This document shows, piece by piece, positions 18,497 through 27,151 of a DNA stretch of 64,000 nt (its first letter is position 1; every line of letters starts with the position of its first letter). Source of the stretch: Pseudomonas chlororaphis (lineage in GTDB: Bacteria > Pseudomonadota > Gammaproteobacteria > Pseudomonadales > Pseudomonadaceae); the NCBI RefSeq assembly GCF_001921865.1, contig NZ_MSCT01000006.1, positions 62,001 through 126,000 of the forward strand. Direction: 5' to 3'. The notes beneath the pieces were generated by a model, which was given only the letters and a program-made list of their open reading frames with translations, did no database searches and had not been told where the DNA came from. The translations under genes were made by a program, and so were the position numbers.

Positions 18497-19221
18497 CGCA
18501 CGGCCTCCCGCGAGCCCGCGGCATAGTGGCGTTCGAGCCAGCGCAGGACCACGTTGGACGCGCTGGTGATGACCAGGTAGATCAAGGCTGCCAGCACCAG
18601 GAAGTAGAACAGCTGGTAGGTGCTCTTGCCGGCATCCTGGGCGGCCTTGACCAGGTCGGCCAGGCCGATGATCGAGACCAGCGCGGTGGCCTTGAGCATC
18701 ACCATCCAGTTATTGCCGATACCCGGCAGGGCGAAGCGCATCATCTGCGGGAACACCACGAAGCGAAAGCGCTGGCCGCGCTTGAGGCCGTAGGCGGTGG
18801 CGGCTTCGATCTGGCCGCGCGGCACGGCGAGGATCGCGCCCCGGAAGGTTTCGGTGAAATACGCCCCGTAAATGAAGCCCAGGGTGATCACCCCGGCGCT
18901 GAATGGGTCGATCTCGATGTATTCCCATTCCATGAAATTGGTGAAGGACGTCAGCCAGGTTTGCAGGCTGTAGAAGATCAGCAGCATCAGCACCAGGTCC
19001 GGCACGCCGCGGATCAGCGTGGTGTAGAGCTGGGCGGGCAGGCGCACCAGGCCGATCCGGGAGAGTTTGGCGCTGGCGCCGATCAGGCCGAGCAAGACGC
19101 TCAGGAGCAGCGACAGGACCGAGAGTTTGATGGTCATCCAGGTGCCTTCCAGCAGCAACGGACCGAACCCCTTGAGGCTGAAGGCGGAAAGCCCAAGGGT
19201 TTGCAAAAGTTCTTCGAACAT
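18493..19221 (-). CDS. Amino-acid ABC importer permease (HisQ/AotQ family)
   Basis: This 242-residue inner-membrane permease partners the 17786 product. The start LKGFGPLLLEGTWMTIKLSVLSLLLSVLLGL, the RGVPDLVLMLLIFYSL stretch and the EAA loop (AVPRGQIEAATAYGLKRGQRFRFVVFPQMMRFALPG) match HisQ. Its gene is separated from the binding-protein gene by 56 bases containing a strong hairpin, so permease expression is probably lower than that of the binding protein. Confidence 0.92.
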   Translation of the reverse strand: MFEELLQTLGLSAFSLKGFGPLLLEGTWMTIKLSVLSLLLSVLLGLIGASAKLSRIGLVRLPAQLYTTLIRGVPDLVLMLLIFYSLQTWLTSFTNFMEWEYIEIDPFSAGVITLGFIYGAYFTETFRGAILAVPRGQIEAATAYGLKRGQRFRFVVFPQMMRFALPGIGNNWMVMLKATALVSIIGLADLVKAAQDAGKSTYQLFYFLVLAALIYLVITSASNVVLRWLERHYAAGSREAVR

Positions 19222-19243
19222 AAATCAGAGACCTGTGGCGATC

Positions 19244-19271
19244 AAAAAGGCGCCCATCGAGGATGGGCGCC
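19244..19271 (-). terminator. Attenuator hairpin between binding-protein and permease genes
   Basis: GGCGCCCAT CGAGG ATGGGCGCC with a UUUUU tail on the minus strand lies just after the binding-protein stop. This is the usual arrangement for partial termination or mRNA 3' protection, giving an excess of the periplasmic component. Confidence 0.8.
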
Positions 19272-19277
19272 AGGCGC

Positions 19278-20060
19278 TTATTTACCGCTGTAGAGATTCA
19301 GATCGCCAAAGTGCTTTTTCTGAATGGTGGCGTAGGTGCCATCATCGTGTAACGCTTTGATACCTTTATCCAGAAGCGCCTTGAGCTCTATGTTACCTTT
19401 CGAGATACCGACAGCTGTCTTCGCTGGCAGCAGAGGGCTGTCCACCGGCTTGCTCACTTCGTAGTCGGCGCCTTGCGGCGACTTCAGGAAGCCCAGCTCG
19501 GCTTGCAGCATGTCCTGGATCGAGGCATCGAGACGCCCGGAAATCAGGTCGGCATACACCTGGTCCTGGTTCTGGTAGGCCTGGGTTTTTACCCCGGCCT
19601 TGTCCAGCACGGCCTTGGCGTAGGCTTCCTGGATGGTGCCCTGCTCGTAGCCGACGGTCTTGCCCTTGAGCGAGGCGGTGTCTTCGCTCAGGCCGGAGCC
19701 TTTCTTGAACACCAGGGAGGTCGGGCCGGAGAACAGCTCGCTGGAGAAGTCGATGACTTTCTCGCGGGCCGGGGTGACGGTCATGGACGAGATCACGCCG
19801 TCGAATTTATTGGCCTTGAGGCCCGGGATCATGCCGTCGAAATCGCTTTCGACCCATTTGCACTTGACCTTCAGTTCGGCACAGATGGCATTGCCCAGGT
19901 CGATGTCGAAGCCGACCAGGCTGCCGTCGGCGGCCTTGGATTCAAACGGTGCGTAGGACGGGTCGACGCCGAAGCGCAGTTCCTTGTATTCCTTGGCCAG
20001 CGCCGAGCCGGCGGCCATGCAGAGAGCCAGTGCAGAAAGGGTCAGCAATGCTTTTTTCAT
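19278..20060 (-). CDS. Periplasmic basic/polar amino-acid-binding protein (HisJ/ArgT family)
   Basis: This 260-residue protein has a clear signal peptide (MKKALLTLSALALCMAAGSALA, cleavage before KEYKELRFGV). The mature part is the SBP_bac_3 fold: FGVDPSYAPFESKAADGSLVGFDIDLGNAICAEL, then FDGVISSMTVTPAREKVIDFS with the ligand-contacting Arg and Asp typical of amino-acid binding. It is the first gene of the importer operon. The 285 bases upstream (20061-20345) hold no gene and should contain the promoter. Start at 20060 is preferred over the long upstream frame because it begins the signal peptide. The exact ligand cannot be read from sequence; the family covers His, Lys, Arg and ornithine. Confidence 0.92.
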   Translation of the reverse strand: MKKALLTLSALALCMAAGSALAKEYKELRFGVDPSYAPFESKAADGSLVGFDIDLGNAICAELKVKCKWVESDFDGMIPGLKANKFDGVISSMTVTPAREKVIDFSSELFSGPTSLVFKKGSGLSEDTASLKGKTVGYEQGTIQEAYAKAVLDKAGVKTQAYQNQDQVYADLISGRLDASIQDMLQAELGFLKSPQGADYEVSKPVDSPLLPAKTAVGISKGNIELKALLDKGIKALHDDGTYATIQKKHFGDLNLYSGK

Positions 20061-20345
20061 TATTAAATCCCTGGAAACCAATATGAGCGCTCGTGGCGCA
20101 TTAGTACTGTTACTGCAAAGCGTCAGACTCAATGAAAGTAGCAATTTCCGAACCAGAGTCCCGAACAGGTGTTTTAAAAGGTGGTGCACGCGCGCGTCAT
20201 GGGCCGGCCCTGCCCTGAAAAGGAGCGTGCCGCAGGCCATGCATCAATAGAGCGCGGGTTGTTCGGCCCGAGAAAACGAGGGGAGGAAAGATTGAAGGGC
20301 GCAAGGGCCGGCCCGCCCCTCAGGCGAGGGGCGGGCGGTGCAGGG

Positions 20346-22769
20346 CTACTTGCCCGGGGTGAGGGTCAGGCGGGTCTTGCCGTAGAGACGGTCGAAGTTC
20401 TGCGGCTGCAACGGCAAGCCCTGATACTGCCCCTTGAGCCAGGCATCGATGCCGTTCAGGTAGTAGGGGCTGGCCGGATTGCCGGATTGCCCGCTGCTGT
20501 TCATCACGCTCAGCGGTTCGCCCTGGCCGAAATCGACGATCAGGCGCAGCGCCGGGGCCTGGGTGGCGTTGAAGTCCTGCCCCCAGGGGTAAGGCGAGCT
20601 GTTCAGGGTGGCGTGATCGCCCCCGGCCGCCAACGGGCCGCGAATCGTCTGGCCGCTGGCGTTTTTCCAGCTGTAGCTGTGCAGCTTGCCCCATTGCCAG
20701 GAACGGCGGTCGCCGCCCAGTTGGCGTTCGCCGACGCTGATGGCGGCGGCCAGGCTGCGGGCGAGGATCGCCGGTTTGTCTTCTTTCTGCGGGGTGCGGC
20801 TGTCGTCCCAGAACGGACTGTCTTCCTGGCCGAGCAGATGGTCGGCCTGAGCCGAGTAGGACAGCGTGCCGTTGGCGACCAGGGCGCGCCACGCCGGGCT
20901 GGACTCCGGGCCCAGCTTGTCGAGGAAGATCTGCCGGGCGCTTTCCTGCAGGAACAGCTCGTAGATCGCCGCGTCGGCGGACACCGGGCTGAGCTTGCCG
21001 TCGAACGCCATCAACCGGCTGTAGGCTTCGCGGGCCTTGCCGCGGTCCGCTTCGGGCAGGGCGTCGATGGCTTTCTTCAGCGGCTGGGCCATGCCAGGCG
21101 CTTCGAACATCTTCTTGAGCTTGGCGGCGAAGGGGGTGGTCTGGTCGTATTGCATGGCGATCATGCTGCGGCCGTCGTGCTTGCCGCTGCCGGCCAGTTG
21201 GGCCAGGCGCTCGCCGCGTTCTGGGTAGTACCAGGAGTTGGACAGCTGCATGCCGTAGCCGTGGGGGATGACCCGCTGGTTGGCGGTGCCGAGCCAGCCC
21301 TGGGCCGGGTCCTGGTCGTAGGGGTGGAGCATCGGGTCGGCGTAACCGTCCCAGTCGTAACGGCCTTCCCAGCCCGGCGACGGCAGCAGGCCCTCGCCCT
21401 CACGGCGGTTGGGGAAGCGGCCGGTGACCTGCCAGCCGATATGGCTGGCATCGGCGAACAGCATGTTCAGGCCGATGGCGCGGATCTCGCGGCTGGCGTC
21501 GGAAGCCCGCTCCACGTTCTGCGCCCGGGTCAGGTCGAAGAACGCGTCCAGGCTCTTGTCGTCTTTGAGGTCCGGCTGTTGCAGGGCCAGGCCGTAGCCG
21601 GCGTTGAGGTTGCTCGAACTGTTGAGCAGGGCGCCGTGCCGGGTCTCATAGACCGCCTCGCGAATCGGCCGCTGGCCTTTGACGAAGTAGGTTTCGTTGC
21701 GCACCACGGCCGGCAGCCATTTGCCGTTGGCCTCGTAATACAGCGCGTTGCCCTGGCGCTTGAGTTTTTCCAGGAACAGGTCCTGGTTGTCGCCGACGAC
21801 CGAGCTCATGCTCCAGGCGACCTTGCCGTTGAAGCCCTGGAGAATCATCGGCAGGCCAGCGATCGACGCGCCCGCGGCCTGGTATTTGGGCGCGCGGATC
21901 TGCAGCAGGTTCCACGCTGGCGACTGGCTGTCGCTGGCCAGCAGGCTGCGGCCGTTGCGGCTGCGCTGCGGGGCGATGGCCCAGTTGCTGGCGCCGGTGG
22001 CGCTCAGCGGGTTGAGTTCGCCGAGCTTGCCGGCGGCGCTGCTGATGTCGGCCAGGCCCGGGATATTCAGGTTGAGGCCCTTGAGCTTGTCGCTCTCGGC
22101 CAGCGGCAGAGGCTCGTCCGGATAGCTCGGGGTCAGCCAGGCCAGCTTGTCGGCGCCGACTTTCTGCGCCAGCACCAGGGCGTTGATTTCTTCCGGCAGG
22201 TTGGCTGACTGGCTGAAGTTCAGCAGGCAGAAGATCAGCGCCGAATCTTCCGGTTTCCAGTATTCGGGTTTGTAGCCAGTGGCGGCGAGGTCCGGCGGCA
22301 GCTTGTCGCGGTAGCGGAACAGGTAGGCGTTGACCCCGCGGGCGTAGACCTCGAAGAAGCGCTTGATCCGTGGGGAAGAAGCCTTGTACAGCTCGCCGGC
22401 ACTGTTTTTCAGGTTGACCGCGCGCATGTAGCGGTCGACGTCCAGCGCCTCGGCACCGGACATCTCGGCCAGGCGGCCCTGGGCCAGCAGGCGCAGGGTG
22501 ACCATCTGGTTGATCCGGTCGCTGGCGTGCACGTAGCCCAGGGCGAACAGCGCATCGTGGAAGCTGCTGCTTTCGATCAGCGGCATGCCCATGGCATTGC
22601 GCCGGACCGAAACGTTCTGGGCCAGGCCCTTGAGCGGTTGCACGCCGGACGTCGGCGGCAGGCTGTCCTGGGTGTTCCATGACTGGCAACCGGCCAGGCT
22701 GAGAACGCCGGCCACTGCCGCGGCAACGCCGAACCGGGGAAGAAATTGTGAGAAGGCTGGCGAGGCCAT
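20346..22769 (-). CDS. quiP: Penicillin-acylase-family acyl-homoserine lactone acylase QuiP
   Basis: This 807-residue Ntn-hydrolase is made as a pro-enzyme and self-cleaves. The nucleophile of the beta chain is predicted as Ser261 in [12 protein letters not shown], after an alpha chain that includes the [11 protein letters not shown] and [12 protein letters not shown] blocks. The beta-chain segments [21 protein letters not shown] and [17 protein letters not shown] are family hallmarks. P. aeruginosa QuiP (PA1032) degrades long-chain acyl-homoserine lactones. The orthologous neighbour PA1033 (a GST) is also next door here, supporting the call. Odd point: the N-terminus carries a lipobox-like LSLAGC (Cys28), suggesting lipid anchoring instead of free periplasmic export. 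Confidence 0.88.
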   Translation of the reverse strand: MASPAFSQFLPRFGVAAAVAGVLSLAGCQSWNTQDSLPPTSGVQPLKGLAQNVSVRRNAMGMPLIESSSFHDALFALGYVHASDRINQMVTLRLLAQGRLAEMSGAEALDVDRYMRAVNLKNSAGELYKASSPRIKRFFEVYARGVNAYLFRYRDKLPPDLAATGYKPEYWKPEDSALIFCLLNFSQSANLPEEINALVLAQKVGADKLAWLTPSYPDEPLPLAESDKLKGLNLNIPGLADISSAAGKLGELNPLSATGASNWAIAPQRSRNGRSLLASDSQSPAWNLLQIRAPKYQAAGASIAGLPMILQGFNGKVAWSMSSVVGDNQDLFLEKLKRQGNALYYEANGKWLPAVVRNETYFVKGQRPIREAVYETRHGALLNSSSNLNAGYGLALQQPDLKDDKSLDAFFDLTRAQNVERASDASREIRAIGLNMLFADASHIGWQVTGRFPNRREGEGLLPSPGWEGRYDWDGYADPMLHPYDQDPAQGWLGTANQRVIPHGYGMQLSNSWYYPERGERLAQLAGSGKHDGRSMIAMQYDQTTPFAAKLKKMFEAPGMAQPLKKAIDALPEADRGKAREAYSRLMAFDGKLSPVSADAAIYELFLQESARQIFLDKLGPESSPAWRALVANGTLSYSAQADHLLGQEDSPFWDDSRTPQKEDKPAILARSLAAAISVGERQLGGDRRSWQWGKLHSYSWKNASGQTIRGPLAAGGDHATLNSSPYPWGQDFNATQAPALRLIVDFGQGEPLSVMNSSGQSGNPASPYYLNGIDAWLKGQYQGLPLQPQNFDRLYGKTRLTLTPGK

Positions 22770-22975
22770 GGCAAAGCTCCTGCGGGGGGTAGCGTCGATA
22801 AAGGCGCTACGTTAGTGAGCAGGCGAGTGCCGCGCAAGCGGGGGCAGCGGGTATTTGTGCGCGACCGGACAAATAGTCCGGGCGCGACGCGAACCGGCGG
22901 CTGGACGCTGCGCCGGGTTTGGCGTTCGGGGCAGCGTCGGCCGTGGCTGGAAGAGGGTGGGAATGGACGCCGGTG

Positions 22976-23620
22976 TCAGGCTTTGGGCGGGTTGATCCGT
23001 TGCACGATGGCGTAGGCGCGCCCGGTCGCCGGGCGATCGAGGATGCGGTTGAACCAGCGTTGCAGGTGCGGGAAGTCGTCCAGGTTCTGGCTTTGCCACT
23101 GGTGGGAGACGATCCACGGATAGATCGCCATGTCAGAGATGCTGTATTCGCTGCCGGCGACGAAATCGCGGTCCGCCAGGCGTCGGTCCAGCACGCCATA
23201 CAACCGCGCGGTTTCATCGACGTAGCGCTTGATCGCGTAAGGGATCTTTTCCGGGGCGAACCGACTGAAATGGTGGTTCTGCCCGGCCATCGGCCCCAGG
23301 CCGCCCATTTGCCAGAACAGCCATTGCAAGGCTTCCTGGCGGCCGCGCAGGTCCTTGGGCAGGAATTGCCCGGTCTTTTCCGCGAGATACAGCAAGATTG
23401 CCCCGGACTCGAACAGCGACAGCGGGGCGCCGCCGTCGGCCGGCTGATGGTCGACAATGGCCGGGATGCGGTTGTTCGGCGCGATTTTCAGGAATTCGGG
23501 CTTGAACTGCTCGCCCAGGCTGATGTTGACCGGGTGCACGTTGTAGGGCAGGCCGGCTTCCTCGAGGAACAGGGAGATCTTGTGGCCGTTGGGGGTGGTC
23601 CAGTAATACAGATCGATCAT
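22976..23620 (-). CDS. Glutathione S-transferase (YfcG/Ure2p-like, Nu class)
   Basis: This 214-residue cytosolic protein has a thioredoxin-like N-terminal domain (MIDLYYWTTPNGHKISLFLEE, then NNRIPAIVDH with the cis-Pro, then LFESGAILLYLAE with the glutathione gamma-glutamyl contact Glu-Ser). The helical C-terminal domain includes WLFWQMGGLGPMAGQNHHF. The TTPNG signature with Asn11 is typical of YfcG/YghU proteins, which show disulfide-bond reductase activity. It lies 206 bases upstream of quiP on the same strand, as in P. aeruginosa, and is likely cotranscribed or independently expressed. Confidence 0.92.
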   Translation of the reverse strand: MIDLYYWTTPNGHKISLFLEEAGLPYNVHPVNISLGEQFKPEFLKIAPNNRIPAIVDHQPADGGAPLSLFESGAILLYLAEKTGQFLPKDLRGRQEALQWLFWQMGGLGPMAGQNHHFSRFAPEKIPYAIKRYVDETARLYGVLDRRLADRDFVAGSEYSISDMAIYPWIVSHQWQSQNLDDFPHLQRWFNRILDRPATGRAYAIVQRINPPKA

Positions 23621-23769
23621 GGAACTCTCCAGATAAACGAAAAGGGCATTCTGTTACGGACAGCCAACAACGGTATTCGGTCGTCCGGTCTACGTTCGAC
23701 GGCTTGCCTGTCTGTTGAGGTGATGTTGAAGTGCGTGGAATTCAATGAGCCCACACGAGAAAAATCAGC

Positions 23770-24330
23770 ATGCAGCTTCAGGCCAACGCGGTATTGATCC
23801 TGATCGATCAGCAACAGGGCATCCTCCAGCCCCGGCTCGGACGGCGCAACAACCCCGAGGCTGAGGATCGCATCGCCGAACTGCTGGCGTACTGGCGCCA
23901 GACGTCGCGGCCGTTGGTGCATGTGCAACATCTATCCCGCAGTGAACAGTCGGTGTTCTGGCCGGGGCAGTCGGGGGTGGAGTTCCAGCAGCGGTTCATG
24001 CCGCAAGAGGGCGAGGCACTGATTCAGAAGCAGGTGCCGGATGCTTTCTGCGCGACGACCCTGGAGGCCGATTTGCGCAGGGCCGGGATCGGCCAATTGG
24101 TGATCGTCGGCGTGGCGACGAACAACTCGGTGGAGTCGACGGCGCGGACCGCCGGCAACCTGGGGTTCGACACCTGGGTGGTGGAGGACGCCTGCTACAC
24201 CTTCGACAAGGCCGATTTTTTCGGCCAGGCCCACAGCGCCGAAGAGGTGCATGCGATGTCGCTGGGTAACTTGCATGGCGAGTACGCGACAGTCACCACG
24301 ACCCGACAGATCCTGCCCGTGACCCTGTAG
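23770..24330 (+). CDS. Isochorismatase-fold protein with Ser replacing the catalytic Cys
   Basis: This 186-residue cysteine-hydrolase superfamily member keeps two of the three catalytic residues: Asp13 (VLILIDQQQG) and Lys87 (LIQKQVPDAF). The third position, normally Cys in the motif TNxCVExTAR, is Ser120 here (ATNNSVESTARTAGNLGF), encoded by TCG, so no single base change to TGC/TGT would restore it. The cis-peptide motif GVAT and the TWVVEDACYTFDKADFFG region are intact. Related proteins hydrolyse amides; EntB-type isochorismatases naturally lack this Cys. The last codon is followed by a TAG that belongs to the REP element at 24325, so the C-terminus abuts a repeat. Confidence 0.85.
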   Translation: MQLQANAVLILIDQQQGILQPRLGRRNNPEAEDRIAELLAYWRQTSRPLVHVQHLSRSEQSVFWPGQSGVEFQQRFMPQEGEALIQKQVPDAFCATTLEADLRRAGIGQLVIVGVATNNSVESTARTAGNLGFDTWVVEDACYTFDKADFFGQAHSAEEVHAMSLGNLHGEYATVTTTRQILPVTL

Positions 24331-24412
24331 GAGCGAAGCTTGCTCGCGATGCAGGCGACTCGGACCTTGCGGTGGCAGACGTTCTGATCGCGAGCAAGCT
24401 TCGCTCCTACGG
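24325..24412. repeat. REP doublet (REPIN-like)
   Basis: CTGTAGGAGCGAAGCTTGCT... and its inverse ...AGCAAGCTTCGCTCCTACGG flank 34 bases. The left arm supplies the stop codon of the preceding gene. It lies between convergent genes. Confidence 0.88.
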
Positions 24413-24437
24413 AAGATAAAGGCAGGGCGTTACGACA

Positions 24438-24638
24438 TCAGGCGCCGTGGCACTTCTTGAATTTCTTGCTGCTGCCGCAAGGGCAAGGGTCGTTGCGGCC
24501 GACATCTTTCAGGGCGTTGCGCACCGGCTCCTGGTGAGCGTGGTTGCAGTGCGGACCGTGAACATGGCCGTGGTCGTGATCGTGGTGCTCATGATCGTGG
24601 TTGCAGTCAGGGCCATGGACATGGGGTTGCTGGGTCAT
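24438..24638 (-). CDS. Small histidine-rich SEC-C motif protein
   Basis: This 66-residue protein has two parts. Residues 7-36 hold about 13 His together with Asp and two Cys in the repeated pattern HGPDCNHDH / HGPHCNHAH. Residues 48-65 are a SEC-C motif ([19 protein letters not shown]), the zinc finger also found at the end of SecA. The last ligand is His in place of Cys, which the motif allows. It is translationally coupled (ATGA overlap) to the upstream lipoprotein gene. Metal (Zn/Ni/Co) binding or delivery is a reasonable inference; the function is not known. Confidence 0.83.
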   Translation of the reverse strand: MTQQPHVHGPDCNHDHEHHDHDHGHVHGPHCNHAHQEPVRNALKDVGRNDPCPCGSSKKFKKCHGA

Positions 24639-25129
24639 CGAGGTTGCTCCGGAATAATATCGGCGGGAATTATCTCGCCTTTGCGCGTCAGGTGCACGTC
24701 ATGACCGATGAATAATCCGGTTTCCAGCACGCCTTCCAGACGATAGGGGATAGGTTTCTGCGGTTCCTTCAACCATTTCAGCACCTGGCGCACCTGGGGC
24801 CAGAGGTTGGCGCGAACGGGAACCTGGAAGTAGGCGCTGTGCCTGGGGCCGACGGTGAACCAGTGTTCGTGTTCGCCTTCCGCCAGCAAGACGTCGCCGA
24901 GATGAATCCGGTATTCCAGGTGGCGCACGGTCAGGTCGGCGTCGGTGCGGTTGTCGACGCGAAAGTGCAGGCGAAAGCGCTGCTCGAGCATGTTCGCCTT
25001 GATGACCTCGACCTTGACCAGATGCACCTGTGGGTCGGGGGCGTCGTCGGCGAACCATGAGGCGCACCCTGAAAGCGCCAGTACCGTGAGCAGCCCGAGG
25101 GTCCGTAGTGCGCGCAGTTGAGCGACCAT
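24635..25129 (-). CDS. LEA14/WHy-domain-like lipoprotein
   Basis: This 164-residue protein starts with a lipoprotein signal ([15 protein letters not shown], Cys22). Residues ~40-150 form a single beta-sandwich of the LEA-2/WHy type, recognised from the [35 protein letters not shown] pattern (an NP-like turn replaced by RTD) and the closing [10 protein letters not shown]. Such domains are linked to desiccation tolerance in plants and are common in Pseudomonas envelopes. Start at 25129 has GGAG seven bases upstream; the longer frame lacks a signal peptide. It overlaps the SEC-C gene by four bases. Confidence 0.82.
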   Translation of the reverse strand: MVAQLRALRTLGLLTVLALSGCASWFADDAPDPQVHLVKVEVIKANMLEQRFRLHFRVDNRTDADLTVRHLEYRIHLGDVLLAEGEHEHWFTVGPRHSAYFQVPVRANLWPQVRQVLKWLKEPQKPIPYRLEGVLETGLFIGHDVHLTRKGEIIPADIIPEQPR

Positions 25130-25198
25130 GCCATTACTCCGTGTGAACCCCCAGTCTAGCAACGGTGGAGCCGAAGCAAGGGGCCGCCCGGGCGTGGG

Positions 25199-25675
25199 TC
25201 AACTGCTGAAGTAGCCGGCGCAGCACTTCTTGAATTTCTGCCCGCTGGCGCAAGGGCAGGCATCGTTGCGGCCGACCTTGAGTTGTACGGTGGGGTCGAT
25301 GAAAAACCAGTGCCCGCTGTTCTGCACGAAGGACGAACGTTCGCGGTGGCTGTGTTCGCCGTTGCTGTCGTGCCAGCGCGCGGTGAAGGTGACGAAGGCG
25401 TGTTCCGGCTGGCCGCCGAAGACTTCCGAGCTCTCGACCTCCAGCCCCAGCCAGGTGCTTTGCGCGCTCCAGTCGCCGATGGACTGGCGGTCCAGGCCGG
25501 CCTGTTGCGCCGGCAGGGTGGTGGCCACCAGGTAATCCACCAGGCCCAGCACATAGGCGCTGTAGCGCGAGCGCATCAAGGCCTCGGCGCAGGGCGCGGG
25601 GTGGCCGGCGTGGTAGTGGCCGCAGCAGGCGTCCAGCAGGTTGCCGCTGCCGCAGGGACAAATAGAAGTGCTCAT
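25199..25675 (-). CDS. YchJ family (UPF0225) SEC-C protein
   Basis: This 158-residue protein has an N-terminal SEC-C-like cysteine motif ([19 protein letters not shown]), a central NTF2-like YchJ domain ([22 protein letters not shown] ... WFFIDP) and a second SEC-C motif at the C-terminus ([18 protein letters not shown]). Two zinc-binding fingers at both ends of an NTF2-like core are the usual YchJ layout. Function is unknown. ATG 25675 is chosen because it begins the first motif. Four bases separate it from the downstream end of the 25680 gene on the same strand, so the two form an operon. Confidence 0.9.
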   Translation of the reverse strand: MSTSICPCGSGNLLDACCGHYHAGHPAPCAEALMRSRYSAYVLGLVDYLVATTLPAQQAGLDRQSIGDWSAQSTWLGLEVESSEVFGGQPEHAFVTFTARWHDSNGEHSHRERSSFVQNSGHWFFIDPTVQLKVGRNDACPCASGQKFKKCCAGYFSS

Positions 25676-25679
25676 TGCA

Positions 25680-26177
25680 TTACCACCAGTACTTCCCGAA
25701 GTTTTCCGGATTCGCCCAGAACCGGGCGTTGAGCCAGTCGGGCACTTGTTTGTATTCAAGCAGATCGTAGGTGAACAGGGTCAGGACCTGGTCGTCGCGC
25801 TGGAAACGCTCGCTGGCTTGCAGGGCCAGGGAGAAGAAGTCGGTTTCCTGCCAGCCGCAGGCGTTCAGGTCGGCCAGTACCGCGATGCGGCTGGCGTTGA
25901 GGTTGCGAATGCCGCCGAGCAGGTTCAGGCCGTCGCGCTTGGAAAGGTGCTCCAGGCAGTCGACCGCCAGCGCCAGGTCGAAGCGGCGCGCCGCCAGTTC
26001 CGCCGGCAACGGACCGGGCGTGGCCAGGGCGATGACAGTGTCGGGGTGGGCCTGGCGAAATGCCTCCAGGGCCGGAAACCCGCTGGCGCCGATCAGCAGC
26101 AGCTGGCGCGGAGCGTAACGGTCGAGCAGGGCGGCGAGGGCCTGCTGGGGCGTGCGCGAAGAAATACCTGCGGTCAT
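25680..26177 (-). CDS. DUF6231 family methyltransferase-like protein
   Basis: This 165-residue protein has a Rossmann-like core: [15 protein letters not shown] (glycine loop), then VIALATPG, then [31 protein letters not shown], which resembles motif IV of SAM-dependent methyltransferases. The C-terminus ([20 protein letters not shown]) is Trp/Asn-rich. SAM binding is not proven, since the GxGxG loop is degenerate (GASG). It is the first gene of a two-gene operon with the YchJ protein. The 195 bases upstream are shared with the divergent OmpA gene. Confidence 0.72.
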   Translation of the reverse strand: MTAGISSRTPQQALAALLDRYAPRQLLLIGASGFPALEAFRQAHPDTVIALATPGPLPAELAARRFDLALAVDCLEHLSKRDGLNLLGGIRNLNASRIAVLADLNACGWQETDFFSLALQASERFQRDDQVLTLFTYDLLEYKQVPDWLNARFWANPENFGKYWW

Positions 26178-26372
26178 CGACGTTCCTCAATCGTTGAATG
26201 GCCAAGACTAGCCTGCCCGGACTCCCGGGCCTAGAGCCGTTTTGTCTGAAATGACAGGCGTTTGCGGGCCGACGAAGGCGAAAAGCGCGGCGTCCCCTGG
26301 CTGGCGCAGATTTAAACCCCAGTCTTTACTCCTCCAATCGGTTCCAAGCCGATTCCCTCAGGAGAAAACTAG

Positions 26373-27065
26373 ATGAGCATAGTTCGGACAGCATTACCCT
26401 TGGTTCTGCTAACCAGTGTGTTGACTGGTTGCGCAGGTTTGCAGAAAACCGATTGGCCAACCTGCGCGGTTGTCGGGGGTGTCGGCGGGGCCGCGCTGGG
26501 CGCGATCGAAAGCTCGTCTTGGGCGGGCTACGGCGCCCTGCTGGGGGCGGGTGTCGCGGCCGGTTATTGCTGGGTGCACGGCGATGGCGACGAAGACGGC
26601 GATGGCGTGCCGGACAGCCGCGACAAGTGCCCGGGCACCCCTAAAGGCGTGCAGGTGGACGCCAACGGTTGCCCGCCCGAGCCTGTAGCCGTGGTCGAGG
26701 AGGTCGTGGTCGTCAAGGAAGAAACCATTGTCATCCGTGACGTCCACTTCGAATTCGACTCGGCCAAGCTGACCGGTGCCGACAAGACCAAGCTCGACAC
26801 CATCGCCACGCGCCTGAAACAGGAAGCGCCAAGCGCGCAACTGCGGGTGACCGGGCACACCGACAGCGTGGGCAGCGACGCCTACAACCAGCGCCTCTCG
26901 GAGAAACGCGCGCACTCGGTGACCGAGTACCTGATCAGCGCGGGCGTGCCGCGTAGCAGCTTCGTTTCGGTGGCCGGCGCCGGCGAGAGCCAACCGGTTG
27001 CGGATAACAAGACGGCCGACGGTCGCGCGCTGAACCGGCGCACGGAAATCAAAATCAACCGCTGA
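26373..27065 (+). CDS. OmpA-family lipoprotein with TSP3 calcium-type repeat (first of a tandem pair)
   Basis: This 230-residue outer-membrane lipoprotein has the lipobox SVLTGC (Cys20). A glycine-zipper segment follows (VVGGVGGAALGAIESSSWAGYGALLGAGVAAGY, around 35-67). Next is an acidic thrombospondin-type-3-like loop DGDEDGDGVPDSRDKCPGTPKGVQVDANGC (about 71-100). The C-terminal OmpA domain has the peptidoglycan-binding motif TGHTDSVGSDAYNQRLSEKRAHSV. It probably tethers the outer membrane to the cell wall. The ribosome site TCAGGAG lies eight to nine bases before ATG. It matches the PA1041 position in P. aeruginosa. A paralogue follows. Confidence 0.9.
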   Translation: MSIVRTALPLVLLTSVLTGCAGLQKTDWPTCAVVGGVGGAALGAIESSSWAGYGALLGAGVAAGYCWVHGDGDEDGDGVPDSRDKCPGTPKGVQVDANGCPPEPVAVVEEVVVVKEETIVIRDVHFEFDSAKLTGADKTKLDTIATRLKQEAPSAQLRVTGHTDSVGSDAYNQRLSEKRAHSVTEYLISAGVPRSSFVSVAGAGESQPVADNKTADGRALNRRTEIKINR

Positions 27066-27073
27066 CGGCCCGG

Positions 27074-27110
27074 CATGGGCGGCTTGTGCAGCCGCCCATG
27101 CGGGTCTTTA
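27074..27110 (+). terminator. Hairpin terminator between the two OmpA genes
   Basis: CATGGGCGGCT TGTGC AGCCGCCCATG forms a perfect 11-bp stem followed by CGGGTCTTTA. The T-poor tail makes strong termination less sure, so the two genes may be partly cotranscribed. Confidence 0.65.
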
Positions 27111-27151
27111 CTCCTGTGTGACCGGTATGGGCCGGTGACACAGGAGCATTC

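Noticed and set aside
20181..22208. 675-codon open frame antisense to quiP
   Set aside because: No domain; mirrors the GC-rich codon pattern of quiP on the other strand.
24438..24638. SlyD-type His-rich peptidyl-prolyl isomerase tail
   Set aside because: His-rich, but no FKBP domain and it carries its own SEC-C motif.
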